This document shows, in pieces, positions 26,133 through 34,895 of a DNA stretch of 62,210 nt (within the stretch, counting starts at the first letter, position 1; each line of letters begins with the position of its first letter). The DNA comes from Nocardia puris (GTDB lineage Bacteria > Actinomycetota > Actinomycetes > Mycobacteriales > Mycobacteriaceae): positions 1 through 62,210 of the forward strand of contig NZ_QNRE01000023.1 in assembly GCF_003315035.1 (NCBI RefSeq), written 5' to 3'. The notes below the pieces were generated by a model. It made no database searches. It saw only the letters and a list, made by a program, of their open reading frames with translations, and had not been told where the DNA came from. Both the position numbers and the translations under genes were made by a program.

Positions 26133-26333
26133 CGTTTCGCCGATGTGGCGGTCCGGCGCGAGGTCGAGGTGTTCGGGCCGCGCGAGCGGCTCGCCCATCG
26201 GTCACAGACCGCGCAGTTGCTCGTCGTCGGTAGCCGGGGTCGTGGTGGCTTCCGCGGTCTGCTCCTCGGGTCGACCAGCGACCGGCTGGTCCACCACGCC
26301 GAGTGCCCGGTCATGGTCGCGCACCACGACTGA
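26133..26333 (+). pseudogene. C-terminal fragment of a universal stress protein
   Basis: The frame contains VRREVEVFGPRERLAHRS, then LLVVGSRGRGGFRGLLLGST and HHAECPVMVAHHD, the ATP-binding end of a UspA domain (G-x2-G-x9-GS). The N-terminal part is missing. It overlaps antisense with the C-terminal extension of the SulP gene. Island context suggests it was once a DosR-type Usp gene. Confidence 0.7.
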
Positions 26334-28073
26334 TCGGTGTGGGCTCGAGTCCTTGCGGTTCGGTTCGTCCGCCGGAGGCCGGGGGTCGGCGCCACCCGTC
26401 GACGCGGTCGCGGCGCGAAACGCCGCGACCGCTGTCGCCAGCGTCGGGAACAACCGTTCGGCACCGATCCGTCCGGTCAGCCCGCAGGCGTCGAGATCAT
26501 CGCGCAGATCCTGTTTCACCCGGGCCATCGCGAAGACCACGCCGCGCCCGGACAATTCGGCACGCACCTGCTCGACGGCGTCGAGCGCGGTCAGGTCCAC
26601 CTCGACGTTCGCCTCGGCGCTGAGAACGAACCACCGGAGTTCCCTGCCGCCGGATTCCGCCGCTGCCAGCGCGCGTTTACGGAAGTCCTCCGCATTGGCG
26701 AAGCACAACGGCGCGTCATAGCGGTAGATCACCAATCCAGCGATCCGTGTGGCGTCGGGGTAGTCGTCCACATCGTGCATCCCCGCCAGGTGGGGGACGA
26801 AGCCGAGCACCGCGTCATGCGCGTGGGCGATCCGTCGTAGCAGGTCCGACACGGACAGGGCGATCGCGACCAGGATGCCGTAGAGCACACCGAGTGCCAA
26901 GACGGCAACCACGGTCCCCACCGCGAGTAGGAGTTCGCTGCGGCGGAAACGCGCCAGCCGAGCGAACTCCGACACGTCGATCAGCCGCAGCGCGGCGTAG
27001 ACCACCAGCGCACCCAGCGCGGCGACGGGGAATCCGGCCAGCACGCCGGTCGCGCCGAACAGCACGACCAGCACCGCGGCACCGGTGACCAGGGCGTAGA
27101 GCTGGGTCCGGGCCCCGAGCAGATCAGCGATGGTCGTGCGACTGCCGCTACAACTCACCGGAAAGCCGTGGGTCAGCGCCGTGGCCACGTTCGTCGCACC
27201 CAGGGCCGCCAGCTCGACATTCGGCCGCACATGGTCACCGTGCCGTGCCGCGAACGCGCGACCGGTCAGCGCGTTGTCGGAGAATCCCACCACCGCGATA
27301 CCGACGGCGGGCAGCAACAACGCGGAGACGTCGGCGAACTCGAACTCGGGAAGACCCGGTACCGGCAGCCCGGTCGGCACGCTGCCGATCACCGCGATAC
27401 CGAATCGCTCCAGTGACAACGCCGATACCGACACGGCCGCCGCCAGGACCGCGATCAACGGGCCCGGCGCACGCGGCAGCCACCGGGCCATGGCGAGCAA
27501 CGCCACCAGTACCGATCCCGCCAGCAGCGCCGTCGCGGGATGCCACTGGTCGATGCCGGCCACCAGCGAACGCGCCTGCGCGAACACCGTGTCACCCTCG
27601 ACCGGCACTCCGGTGACTCTCCCCGACTGCCCCACGATCATCAGGCCCGCGGTTCCGGCCAGATAGCCGACCAGCACCGGGTGCGACAACAGATCCGCGA
27701 GCACGCCCAGCCTGATCAACGCGCCGAGCAGGCACAGCGCGCCGACCAGCAACGCGAGCAACCCGGCCAGCGCGGCGTACCGCCGGGGGTCGCCGCCGGC
27801 CAGCGGCGCCAGCGCCACGGCGGTCAGCAGCGCGGTGGTCGACTCCGGTCCCACCGACAGCTGACGCGAGGTCCCCCACAGCACGTACACGGCCAGCGGG
27901 GCGATCGCCGCCCACAGCCCGACCACCGGCGGCAAGCCCGCCACCGTCGCGTACGCCATCACCTGAGGGATCAGATACGCCGCCACGGTCACGCCCGCGA
28001 CCACATCCGCGCGGAGCCACGAACGCCGATAACCCCGGAATTGCCGCAAGCCCGGCAGCAGACGCGTCACCAT
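26202..28073 (-). CDS. SulP-family anion transporter with STAS domain
   Basis: A 623-aa protein. ATG 28073 gives MVTRLLPGLRQFRGYRRSWLRADVVAG, the canonical N-terminus, followed by AAYLIPQVMAYATVAGLPPV and ten to twelve membrane helices. A STAS domain lies near residues 440-550 (LVIYRYDAPLCFANAEDFRKRA). It resembles Rv1739c of M. tuberculosis, which sits beside the Rv1733c-1738 DosR genes. Sulfate or bicarbonate are plausible substrates. The last 60-70 residues run through DNA antisense to a stress-protein fragment and are probably not native. Confidence 0.87.
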   Translation of the reverse strand: MVTRLLPGLRQFRGYRRSWLRADVVAGVTVAAYLIPQVMAYATVAGLPPVVGLWAAIAPLAVYVLWGTSRQLSVGPESTTALLTAVALAPLAGGDPRRYAALAGLLALLVGALCLLGALIRLGVLADLLSHPVLVGYLAGTAGLMIVGQSGRVTGVPVEGDTVFAQARSLVAGIDQWHPATALLAGSVLVALLAMARWLPRAPGPLIAVLAAAVSVSALSLERFGIAVIGSVPTGLPVPGLPEFEFADVSALLLPAVGIAVVGFSDNALTGRAFAARHGDHVRPNVELAALGATNVATALTHGFPVSCSGSRTTIADLLGARTQLYALVTGAAVLVVLFGATGVLAGFPVAALGALVVYAALRLIDVSEFARLARFRRSELLLAVGTVVAVLALGVLYGILVAIALSVSDLLRRIAHAHDAVLGFVPHLAGMHDVDDYPDATRIAGLVIYRYDAPLCFANAEDFRKRALAAAESGGRELRWFVLSAEANVEVDLTALDAVEQVRAELSGRGVVFAMARVKQDLRDDLDACGLTGRIGAERLFPTLATAVAAFRAATASTGGADPRPPADEPNRKDSSPHRSVVVRDHDRALGVVDQPVAGRPEEQTAEATTTPATDDEQLRGL

Positions 28074-28421
28074 CGTTCCGGACTCGACGGGGCAATCGGG
28101 CCGCGGGATCGCATGGACCGGTCCGCACCGAATTGTCGCAGGGTACGGCCGATCTCGGCGCCCAATCGCTCGAATCCGGCGCCGGACACGGCACCACGGA
28201 CGCACCGTCGCCTCGGGCCCGAGGAGGAACCGTGACGAGTGATCCGATGAACCCACGACCACATCCGTCCTTTCCGCTCGCAGGCGCCACAGCGGCGTCG
28301 AGCGCCCAACATTCACCGCCGGGGCCGTACCCGGAACCGAGCCGAAGGTCCTCGCCGGGACGGTCACTGGTCCCTGAGGTGCGCGCGACTCCGCATGATC
28401 GACGGTGCGGGCGGGGCCGGA

Positions 28422-28679
28422 TCACCCTGTCGTGGCCGAACGCAGAACAGCCAGCCGATCCGCGTATTCCTTCGCGTCGATCTCGCCGCGGGCGAAACGC
28501 TCCGCCAGGACATGTTCGGCGCCCGGCGGCGCCGGGTGCGCACGACGCTCGTTGTCCACCCGGAACAGATACCGCAGGGCGAGCACGAAACCGGCGATCA
28601 GCAGAGCCCAGAACAGGACCATGCCGAAGCCCATCCAAACGTAGCTCCAGCCACCGACATCGTGGTCGTACCAGTACAT
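28422..28679 (-). CDS. SHOCT-domain small membrane protein (85 aa)
   Basis: ATG 28679 follows GGAAGGAG at an ideal distance. Residues 1-37 include one membrane helix (GFGMVLFWALLIAGFVLAL). The C-terminus is a SHOCT motif (HVLAERFARGEIDAKEYADR), a short module linked to oligomerisation. It is divergent from the 84-aa gene at 28928, and the gap between them contains three candidate DosR boxes. The 340 bases between this gene's stop and the SulP start hold nothing recognisable. Confidence 0.8.
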   Translation of the reverse strand: MYWYDHDVGGWSYVWMGFGMVLFWALLIAGFVLALRYLFRVDNERRAHPAPPGAEHVLAERFARGEIDAKEYADRLAVLRSATTG

Positions 28680-28764
28680 TTCAGTCTCCTTCCGTGCCCC
28701 GGACCGCGCGGCGCAGCGGTTCGCCGGTAGTGCAACCATGACCCTTCCCGCCACTGCGGGGTAA

Positions 28765-28837
28765 GGGCCGATAGGCCCCTTCGAGCAGTGCCGATTGCCC
28801 CCGATGACTTTGGTCGAAGCTGCTGGGGACCAACGCC
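28765..28837. promoter_or_regulatory. Three candidate DosR boxes in a divergent promoter region
   Basis: GGGCCGATAGGCCC (28765-28778), ATGACTTTGGTC (28804-28815) and GGGGACCAACGCC (28825-28837). They lie between the SHOCT gene and the 84-aa membrane protein gene, 86-163 bases from either start, and fit the core GGnCCAAnGnC on one strand. Confidence 0.55.
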
Positions 28838-28927
28838 TCTCACGAGGAAGCGGGCAGCGGCGAGACAGTGTGTCGACACACCGCGGACACCGTATCCGGT
28901 CTGCGGACAGACATCGGAGGAACCACC

Positions 28928-29182
28928 GTGAGTGACAGCGTCACCGGCGCCGCGTACCACAACAAGCCGGGCCAGAGCCTCGCCGATCCCTACAACATTC
29001 CCGGGATCCTGCTCTTCTTCACCGGGATCGTCGGACTCGCCTCGACCTTGACGGCCGCGGGTTACGGCTTCGGCGGCTGGACCACGCTCGGGGCGATCGC
29101 GACGGCGACGAGCTTCACCGGGAGCATCGCCGTGTTCGTCCTCGAGCACGAGCGGCTGCGCAGGCTCGCCGCCCGACGCTGA
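28928..29182 (+). CDS. Small two-helix membrane protein (84 aa)
   Basis: GTG 28928 follows GGAGG by six bases. The protein begins VSDSVTGAAYHNKPGQSLAD and has two membrane helices (IPGILLFFTGIVGLASTLTA and ATATSFTGSIAVFVL) joined by a short Gly loop, with a basic tail. Family unknown. The three DosR-like boxes upstream suggest it belongs to the hypoxic regulon. Confidence 0.65.
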   Translation: MSDSVTGAAYHNKPGQSLADPYNIPGILLFFTGIVGLASTLTAAGYGFGGWTTLGAIATATSFTGSIAVFVLEHERLRRLAARR

Positions 29183-29206
29183 GTCCGCCCGCACGCAGAA
29201 GCTGAC

Positions 29207-29881
29207 ATGAGCACGACGGCTGGGCAGTTGCTCCTGGTGGTCGCCGTCGTGTTCGCGGTGAACCTGCTGCCGGCGTTCGGGCCGCCGAACGCCCTGCTCG
29301 TGGTGTTCTTCGGACTCAACGGGAACCTCGATCCGGTCCCGCTCGTCGTCTGCGCCGCCGTCGCCTCGGGTGCGGGCCGGTATGTCCTCGCCGCCGCCAC
29401 CCGTCGCGCCGGCGGCCATCTCGGCCCGCGGCGCACAACCAACCTGCGGGCCGCCGGTGACCATCTCACCGGTCGTCGTGGCCGCAAATTCGCCACGATC
29501 GGGGTATTCCTCGTCTCACCGCTCCCGTCGGCGCAGTTGTTCGAGGCGGCCGGGCTCCTGGGTCTGCGCCTGTTTCCGCTGACCGCCGCGCATGTCGCGG
29601 GACGAACAGTGAGTTTCTCGCTGTACCTCAGCGCCGCCGAGGTCGCCGGGCGCAGTCTCGGCGAGACCCTCACCGCCTCGTTCACCACGCCCTACGGCAT
29701 CGCCGTACAGATCGTGCTCCTGGTCGGCGTCGTCATGCTGGCCCGCGTCGACTGGACCGGGTATCTCCCGGTGACGACAGCACATCCAGCACAGACCCAC
29801 CGGGCCGGTGAGCACCGATGGCCCTACCCACCCCCGTCGTCCTCGCCGCGTAGCCCGGCGAAGAAATCCTCGGAGAAGTAG
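29207..29881 (+). CDS. Multi-pass membrane protein (224 aa), DedA/VTT-like
   Basis: The ATG at 29207 is 24 bases after the previous stop, so the two genes are probably co-transcribed. Helices lie at about 6-30, 45-65, 100-115, 130-150 and 165-185. The amphipathic segment RRGRKFATIGVFLVSPLPSA resembles the re-entrant region of VTT/DedA-like proteins, but this is tentative. The last 40 residues are Pro/Ser/Lys-rich and overlap antisense with a decayed gene. Function unknown. Confidence 0.6.
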   Translation: MSTTAGQLLLVVAVVFAVNLLPAFGPPNALLVVFFGLNGNLDPVPLVVCAAVASGAGRYVLAAATRRAGGHLGPRRTTNLRAAGDHLTGRRGRKFATIGVFLVSPLPSAQLFEAAGLLGLRLFPLTAAHVAGRTVSFSLYLSAAEVAGRSLGETLTASFTTPYGIAVQIVLLVGVVMLARVDWTGYLPVTTAHPAQTHRAGEHRWPYPPPSSSPRSPAKKSSEK

Positions 29882-30141
29882 GGCCGGTGCACCAGGGCAG
29901 CCGCCGCCGTCGCGATGGCGAGCAGATCGGCCGCGATCGACAGCGCGGTGACCGGCGAAGGCGGACGACAGCCCGTCTCGGAGGACCTCGAAGACGGTCG
30001 GCGCGGTCGCTCCGCCGAGGTCGGCCCGCAACAGACTCACGCCACGACGATCGCCATCGCCCGCACTGCGGGCCACGGGACCGCGGACAGGCGTCGTAGA
30101 AGTCGGTCGATCAAGTCTGGGTCAGACAGGACGCCGGACAC
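29824..30141 (-). pseudogene. Small membrane protein gene broken by two frameshifts
   Basis: GTG 30141 has an AGGAGG eight bases upstream. Three successive frames with high third-position GC follow each other: VSGVLSDPDLIDRLLRRL to AMAIVVA, then VSLLRADLGGATAPTVFEVL, then VTALSIAADLLAIATAAAAL and VHRPYFSEDFFAGLRGEDDG. The first junction (near 30040) looks like loss of one G. Either a recently broken gene or sequencing errors. It overlaps the end of the convergent membrane-protein gene. Confidence 0.5.
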
Positions 30142-30340
30142 CTGACACTCCTCCTGCTCAGGGCGGGTCGACATCGAGGGCCGGGCCGTCGCCGCCGAGG
30201 GTTTCACCGCCCTGAACGCACGCCTGCGTCGTTGTCGCTCATCAGCGACTCCGCGACGGGACGTCGTGGCGTTTCCGGCGGCTTCCCCGCGCTCGTCGGC
30301 GCCCGACGAGGCGGCCACCGCGCACGGTGGCCGCCTCGGG

Positions 30341-31249
30341 TCAGCCCTGCTCCCGGTCGCGGACGACGATCATCGGAATGTCGACCGAGTGCAGCAGGGC
30401 GTTGCTCGTGGAGCCCAGCAGCATGCTGGTGAATCCACCGCGTCCGTGACTACCCACCACCAGCAACTGAGCCGAAGCGGCCTCCCGCAGCAGCGCGCGG
30501 ACCGGGCGGTTGGCGACGACGACGCCGCGCACCGCCACATCCGGATAGCTCTCGCGGTAGCCCGCCAGCGCCTCGGAGAGTTCGGTTTCGGCTGTCTGCC
30601 TGCCCGTTTCCCAGCTGAACGCGGGCAGATCGGCGCTGGAGTCGTCGAACGCGTGCACCGCCACGAGGTCGACCTTGCGGCGCGAGGCCTCCTCGAACGC
30701 CAGTCGTACCGCGGGCACGCTGTTGTCGGACCCGTCGACGCCGACCAGCACCGGCAGCGCGGCAGACACCGGGTCCGTCGCGACGATGCCCTGGACCACG
30801 GCGACCGGGCAGTGGGCATGACGCGTCACGGCGGTACTGACCGAGCCGAGCAGCCCGCGCTGGAAAGCGCCGATGCCGCGGCTGCCGACCACGAGCATCT
30901 CCGCCGTGGTCGACCGGTCGATCAGCAGCGGTGCGGCCCGTTCGAACGCGACCTCGGTGGTGATCGTGAGGTCGTCCTCGGGCACCGCCGCGCGGGCCAC
31001 CCGCGCCGCTTCCCCGACCACTCGCTCGGCGTCCACCCGGAGCCATTCCAGATCCGCCTCACCCAGCGACATCCCCGGGCCGAAGCCTGTCTGGATCGCC
31101 GCCGAGGTGAGAATGTGCAGCGGCAGGCGATGCAGCGCCGCTTCGGCCGCCGCCCACGCCGCGGCCTGATAGGAGTTGGCGGAGCCATCGACCGCGGCCA
31201 GCACGGGCCGGGGTCGATGGTCGGTGGGCCGCACGGTCTTCTCGGTCAT
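30341..31249 (-). CDS. Tandem universal stress protein (two UspA domains)
   Basis: A 302-aa protein with two UspA domains. The first (residues 14-150) has VLAAVDGSANSYQAA and the ATP motif VVGSRGIGAFQRGLLGS. The second (residues 160-298) has VLVGVDGSDNSVPAV and VVGSHGRGGFTSMLLGST. Tandem ATP-binding Usp proteins such as Rv2005c, Rv2623 and Rv1996 belong to the M. tuberculosis DosR regulon and slow growth. A DosR-like box is 80 bases upstream. Confidence 0.92.
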   Translation of the reverse strand: MTEKTVRPTDHRPRPVLAAVDGSANSYQAAAWAAAEAALHRLPLHILTSAAIQTGFGPGMSLGEADLEWLRVDAERVVGEAARVARAAVPEDDLTITTEVAFERAAPLLIDRSTTAEMLVVGSRGIGAFQRGLLGSVSTAVTRHAHCPVAVVQGIVATDPVSAALPVLVGVDGSDNSVPAVRLAFEEASRRKVDLVAVHAFDDSSADLPAFSWETGRQTAETELSEALAGYRESYPDVAVRGVVVANRPVRALLREAASAQLLVVGSHGRGGFTSMLLGSTSNALLHSVDIPMIVVRDREQG

Positions 31250-31327
31250 GGTCGAGCCTTTCTGGGGGTCACCGGCCCGTCGCGGGCGTCGACATCCAGC
31301 ATTCCCGCGACCGCCCCGCGGAAGTCA

Positions 31328-31339
31328 GGGGCCAAAGTC
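31328..31339 (-). promoter_or_regulatory. Candidate DosR box upstream of the tandem Usp gene
   Basis: GGGGCCAAAGTC followed by ATTGG, about 80 bases upstream of the Usp start codon. It shares GnCCAAAGTCAT with the site at 28804-28815 and fits the core GGnCCAAnGnC. Confidence 0.55.
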
Positions 31340-31398
31340 ATTGGTGCGACGGCCGATCGGTTCCGATTCCGCTCCGTGGTCGCGGTGTCACCGCGGCA

Positions 31399-31686
31399 TC
31401 AGCTGTGCTCGGGTGCTTGCCGTTCCAGCAGGCGGATGCCGGTCACGATGTCGGGATCGATCGTGATGACGGTGTCCATCATGCCTTCCACCCAGGGCCG
31501 TAGCCGCCGCTCGTAGCTCGCGATGCGCCCGGGGCCGCAGACGGCGCGGGCCAGTCCGGTCACCGACACCGACCATCCGACGCGGCGCACCGGATCGATC
31601 TCGTCGGCGCCGTAGGTGACCACCACCGGCGAACTGTGGGCGGCGAGCCTGTCCTTCTCGTCCACAGCAGAAGGGCAGACGACCAC
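31399..31686 (-). CDS. Pyridoxamine-phosphate-oxidase-like protein, C-terminal part (probably truncated)
   Basis: The 95-residue frame holds the end of a flavin-reductase-like PPOX domain: SSPVVVTYGADEIDPVRRVG, WSVSVTGLARAV and DTVITIDPDIVTGIRL. The usual N-terminal strands (GRIAFTxxGxPxxxPVNY) are not present in this frame; the region upstream on this strand is coding-like but shifted and has a stop. I read it as a frameshifted or truncated gene. Similar F420/FMN-binding PPOX proteins are part of mycobacterial DosR clusters. Confidence 0.5.
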   Translation of the reverse strand: MVVCPSAVDEKDRLAAHSSPVVVTYGADEIDPVRRVGWSVSVTGLARAVCGPGRIASYERRLRPWVEGMMDTVITIDPDIVTGIRLLERQAPEHS

Positions 31687-31889
31687 CGGGTCTGGTGGTC
31701 ACCCGGGCGTCGACCCTGTCCGGCTGGAATCGGCGCGGATGCGGGACGGTGAAGATCCCCCGGTGCGGGAGCAGCGCGACCGTGCCCGCACCCGGGACGA
31801 GCGCGAGCCCGACGTTCGGCGAGGACCGCGCGGCAGCGCATCGCCCTGTCGAGACCACCGCCCTGATCGGCCGTCCGATCGCCGGGTAC

Positions 31890-32176
31890 GACGACGCGCG
31901 CGGCCAACTCTGATGCTCGAGCGCGGCGCCCGCGCACCTGCGATCTCCACGGTGCGCTCCGACAGCGACGGCCACCGGATGTCGCGGCGCCGAACCTGCC
32001 GGCTCCGCCGCGCAGATCCTGCTCGCATCCCGGCCAGGGGCCAGGCGGGGCATCGTCGGGGCCGGCGGTAACCGAGGCCGGGCGGCTTTCCCGGCTCACG
32101 GCTCGGTTCGACGGCGAACGCGCTGGTCCAGTGCGCCCGCTGCCCCGTCCTGGTCATCCATCCGGGCTCCGAGTGA
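31890..32176 (+). pseudogene. Degenerate universal stress protein C-terminus
   Basis: In shifted frames the strand reads STVRSDSDGHRMSRR, AAQILLAS, GAGGNRG, and then GGFPGSRLGSTANALVQCAR and CPVLVIHPGSE, the end of a UspA domain. At least one frameshift lies near 32075. The N-terminal half is not recognisable. A second Usp relic in the island. Confidence 0.55.
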
Positions 32177-32215
32177 GGAGCGTACGGCACCCTCGGCGTC
32201 AGTGATGTTCGGACG

Positions 32216-33160
32216 TCAGTGATGTTCGGGAAGCATCAGGTCCTCGACGGGGCGACGAGGCGTCACGGCCGGTGGATCCCCGGTATCCCGTGCCCATCCC
32301 ACGCGCAGGACAGCGTGCGGGAACGCGGTGCCGCCCAGTACTTCGGTCCGGATGAAGTCCCGCCGCGACTCGAGCGGCTGCGTGAGCAAGCATGTCGCCA
32401 GACCGATGTTGGTGGCGGTCAGCAGCACCGCGCTGATCGACTCACCGGCACGCAACCTCGACAGCGCATCGTCGCCCGGTGTACCGGCGAGGAAGAACTC
32501 GGCGTAATCGACGACCGCGGCTTCCATGCTCTCCGCGGAACCGGATGCGGTCGGCGGCCACGGCGTCCTGCGCCCGGTGCGCCCCTCGCCGAGCGCTCGG
32601 CGCGGCGGTGGGACCTGTGCGAGCACAGATCCGCTCGCACAGGTCACCGTCGGTCGACGCGAGCTCGCGTACTCCGCGAGGTGTACGCGGTCGCTGTCGG
32701 AGACGAGCCGCACGATGCCGCCCAACGCCGCCGCGCGCTCCCGGAACAGGCCCAGATATCCGGCCGGTATCGGCCTGAGCTGGTAGGGACGATCATCACT
32801 GCGCCGCTCGGTGATCGCGTCGCGCAGCGACTTCTCCAGCATCGTGGGGCGATGCGGCACCAAGCGAAGTGACGCCAGCAGACCGGGTCGGGCGGGATCC
32901 GGCAGCCGACGGACCACCGTGGCCCACCCGGCCGCCGCGAACGCCACACTCACGTGGTGCAGCGCGATGCCACACCCCAGAAGCGCGTCGCGCGACGCGG
33001 GATCGGTCGCGAACGTCGAACAGCGCGGATCGAGGTGGAGGTGAACGCCCTGATCGGTCACCCGCCACCGCCACGGCTGGGTGTTGCGCCGGGACGGCGC
33101 ACGCCCGGCGAGCGTCAGTGCCGCTGTGACTGTGCGGCGGTCGGGCATTCCGGGGTCCAT
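32216..33160 (-). CDS. Acg-type nitroreductase-family protein (314 aa)
   Basis: ATG 33160 is preceded by AAAGGAC. The N-terminus APSRRNTQPWRWRVTDQGVH and the C-terminal LTATNIGLATCLLTQPLESR with VLRVGWARD match Acg (Rv2032)-like proteins, a DosR-regulon group with a nitroreductase fold that binds or sequesters flavin. The middle (about residues 170-220) is unlike the family and Arg/Pro-rich; compensating frameshifts there would explain this. A DosR-like box lies 80 bases upstream. Confidence 0.75.
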   Translation of the reverse strand: MDPGMPDRRTVTAALTLAGRAPSRRNTQPWRWRVTDQGVHLHLDPRCSTFATDPASRDALLGCGIALHHVSVAFAAAGWATVVRRLPDPARPGLLASLRLVPHRPTMLEKSLRDAITERRSDDRPYQLRPIPAGYLGLFRERAAALGGIVRLVSDSDRVHLAEYASSRRPTVTCASGSVLAQVPPPRRALGEGRTGRRTPWPPTASGSAESMEAAVVDYAEFFLAGTPGDDALSRLRAGESISAVLLTATNIGLATCLLTQPLESRRDFIRTEVLGGTAFPHAVLRVGWARDTGDPPAVTPRRPVEDLMLPEHH

Positions 33161-33240
33161 GGGGTGTCGTCCTTTCGTAGACGTATCCCACGGTGCCATC
33201 GCGCCCCGAGCGGAGTTAGAGCACGAAGGCACCGTCCGAG

Positions 33241-33253
33241 ATGACTTCGGGCC
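33241..33253 (-). promoter_or_regulatory. Candidate DosR box upstream of the Acg-type gene
   Basis: ATGACTTCGGGCC, about 80 bases upstream of the Acg-type start. It differs by only two bases in its first twelve from the site at 28804-28815 (ATGACTTTGGTC). Confidence 0.45.
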
Positions 33254-33894
33254 GATATCCCAGCTCACCGCCGGCTCCGCTCCGGTGGCGGAGGCCGCCC
33301 ACCCCGACGACGAGCTGTCGCCGAATATCGGATGCGAGTGCAAGTCGCTGAGCGCGGACTTCTCGCGCGGCGAGGCTCGATGGACCGTATGCGTGCAAGT
33401 GGCGAACGACCAGATCGTGACGATGACCTGCCGACTCCGGTTCAGCGCGGCGGGCTGCCACTCCTGCGAGCGGGCGCACGCGCCGCACTTCGACGTCGCA
33501 CTTCGACCCGCTTCGACCCCGGGGACGAACGGCGGCGCGCGGTCCGCGACGGCGACCTGCTCTGGTTCAGGGCCATCCGCGAGGGCAGGGCGGCGAGCGC
33601 GGCTACGACACCGTGGACCGGTCGCGCCGACCGGTCGGTCGAGCATCGGCCACTACTCGACTTCCCTGCGGCCGAGTCCGCCGGGCCGCGGACGCGCTCC
33701 CCGAACAGGACTCCTCCGGCCCACGGACCGTGCCGCTGGCCGACGCCTCCGACCTGGCGCACTCGCGCACGGGACCTGTCCACGACCCGGCCTTGGAATT
33801 CGTCCGATACCACGCGAACTCGGCCGCCACCGCGCGCCGGTGCCATCGGCCGCGCCAGAGAGCACGGTCGCGGAGAAGGCGGCCGGCCGGCAGC
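33254..33894. other. 640-base stretch without an assignable gene
   Basis: Coding-like segments appear in changing plus-strand frames (for example DERRRAVRDGDLLWFRAIRE near 33520 and DPALEFVRYHANSAATARR near 33790). No single frame stays open with good codon use and I do not recognise the family. It is probably another decayed gene of the island. Confidence 0.4.
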
Positions 33895-34893
33895 TCACGA
33901 GGACCGACCGCGACGCCCGGCCGCGGTCAACGCGATGAGCGCCGCGCAGCTCACCCAATCGTTCGGCAACCGGCGGCTGGTCGGTCCCCAACCGACCACA
34001 GACGACCCGCCGCCTGGCTGCGCGGAGCTGACCCGATAGAACTTGGCCTCCGCGGGAAATCCTCCGTCGGGCAAGCGCTTCGCCTCGAGCACGTCGAGAG
34101 CCTCGGCGCAGCGTGGATCCTCGATCAACTCGGCCTCGGCCAGCACTGTCAACGCGAACAGGATGTCGTAGTGCCAGTAGCACGGAAAGTGCAGTTCGAG
34201 AAAGGATCGATCGATGACCGAGCCGTCGGTGCGGCGGCGGAACAGCCGACGTCCGAGGAACAGCTCCGAGGCGCGCAGGACCGCCTCGCCGACCTCGGGA
34301 TCTCCGGTGGTGCGGGCACAAGCGTTCAGAGCCCGCAGCGGGACGAGGCTCTCCCCGAAGGACGACACGTGACCGGTCGCTCGCCGATCACAGTTCCAGC
34401 CGCCGTCGGGCCATTGAGCACGCAGCAGACGATCGACGAGGTGACCGACGCGCTGGTCCGCCAGCCCCAACCGCAGCAGCGCCCAGACCAGGTTTCCCTC
34501 GATGAACGCGTGCAACGTCGGCAGTTCCCGGTCCCGAACCCGGCCGATATAGCGCCGCTCGTACTCCGGCGACAGCAGCCAACCCAGGGCTTGCTCGCGC
34601 AACGGCACCAAGGATTCGTCACCGGCCGGATATCCGAGTTCGGCCAACGCGACAAGCACCCAGTGTGCCCCTCGCCACTTCGCGCTGTAGGGGTGGAAGG
34701 GCAGTGTGCCGTCGACGAGCCGTTCGGAGAGCAGACGCCGCACGCGCTCACTGCCGGGAATCGCCGCGGCCGCCGTGATCACCGCGGGATCCGACGGCGG
34801 CACTCCGAGCACGCCGAGGAGGGTGCGCCAACGGATGGACGGCTCCTCGGAGTGGAGTAGCCGTGCCACGATCGGATCCGCGTCGGCCGGCAC
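33895..34893 (-). CDS. Prenyltransferase/squalene-cyclase-repeat protein (332 aa)
   Basis: The helical repeats include WPDGGWNCD and RLPDGGFPAE, the QW-like motifs of the terpenoid cyclase/prenyltransferase alpha-alpha toroid, plus many leucine-rich helices. At 332 residues it is half the length of a squalene-hopene cyclase and lacks an obvious DxDD motif, so catalytic activity is doubtful. GTG 34893 was chosen: AAGG lies eight bases upstream and the start is 3 bases after the hibernation-factor stop. The long frame upstream to 35649 is a shadow. Co-expression with the hibernation factor is likely. Confidence 0.72.
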   Translation of the reverse strand: MPADADPIVARLLHSEEPSIRWRTLLGVLGVPPSDPAVITAAAAIPGSERVRRLLSERLVDGTLPFHPYSAKWRGAHWVLVALAELGYPAGDESLVPLREQALGWLLSPEYERRYIGRVRDRELPTLHAFIEGNLVWALLRLGLADQRVGHLVDRLLRAQWPDGGWNCDRRATGHVSSFGESLVPLRALNACARTTGDPEVGEAVLRASELFLGRRLFRRRTDGSVIDRSFLELHFPCYWHYDILFALTVLAEAELIEDPRCAEALDVLEAKRLPDGGFPAEAKFYRVSSAQPGGGSSVVGWGPTSRRLPNDWVSCAALIALTAAGRRGRSS

Positions 34894-34895
34894 TC

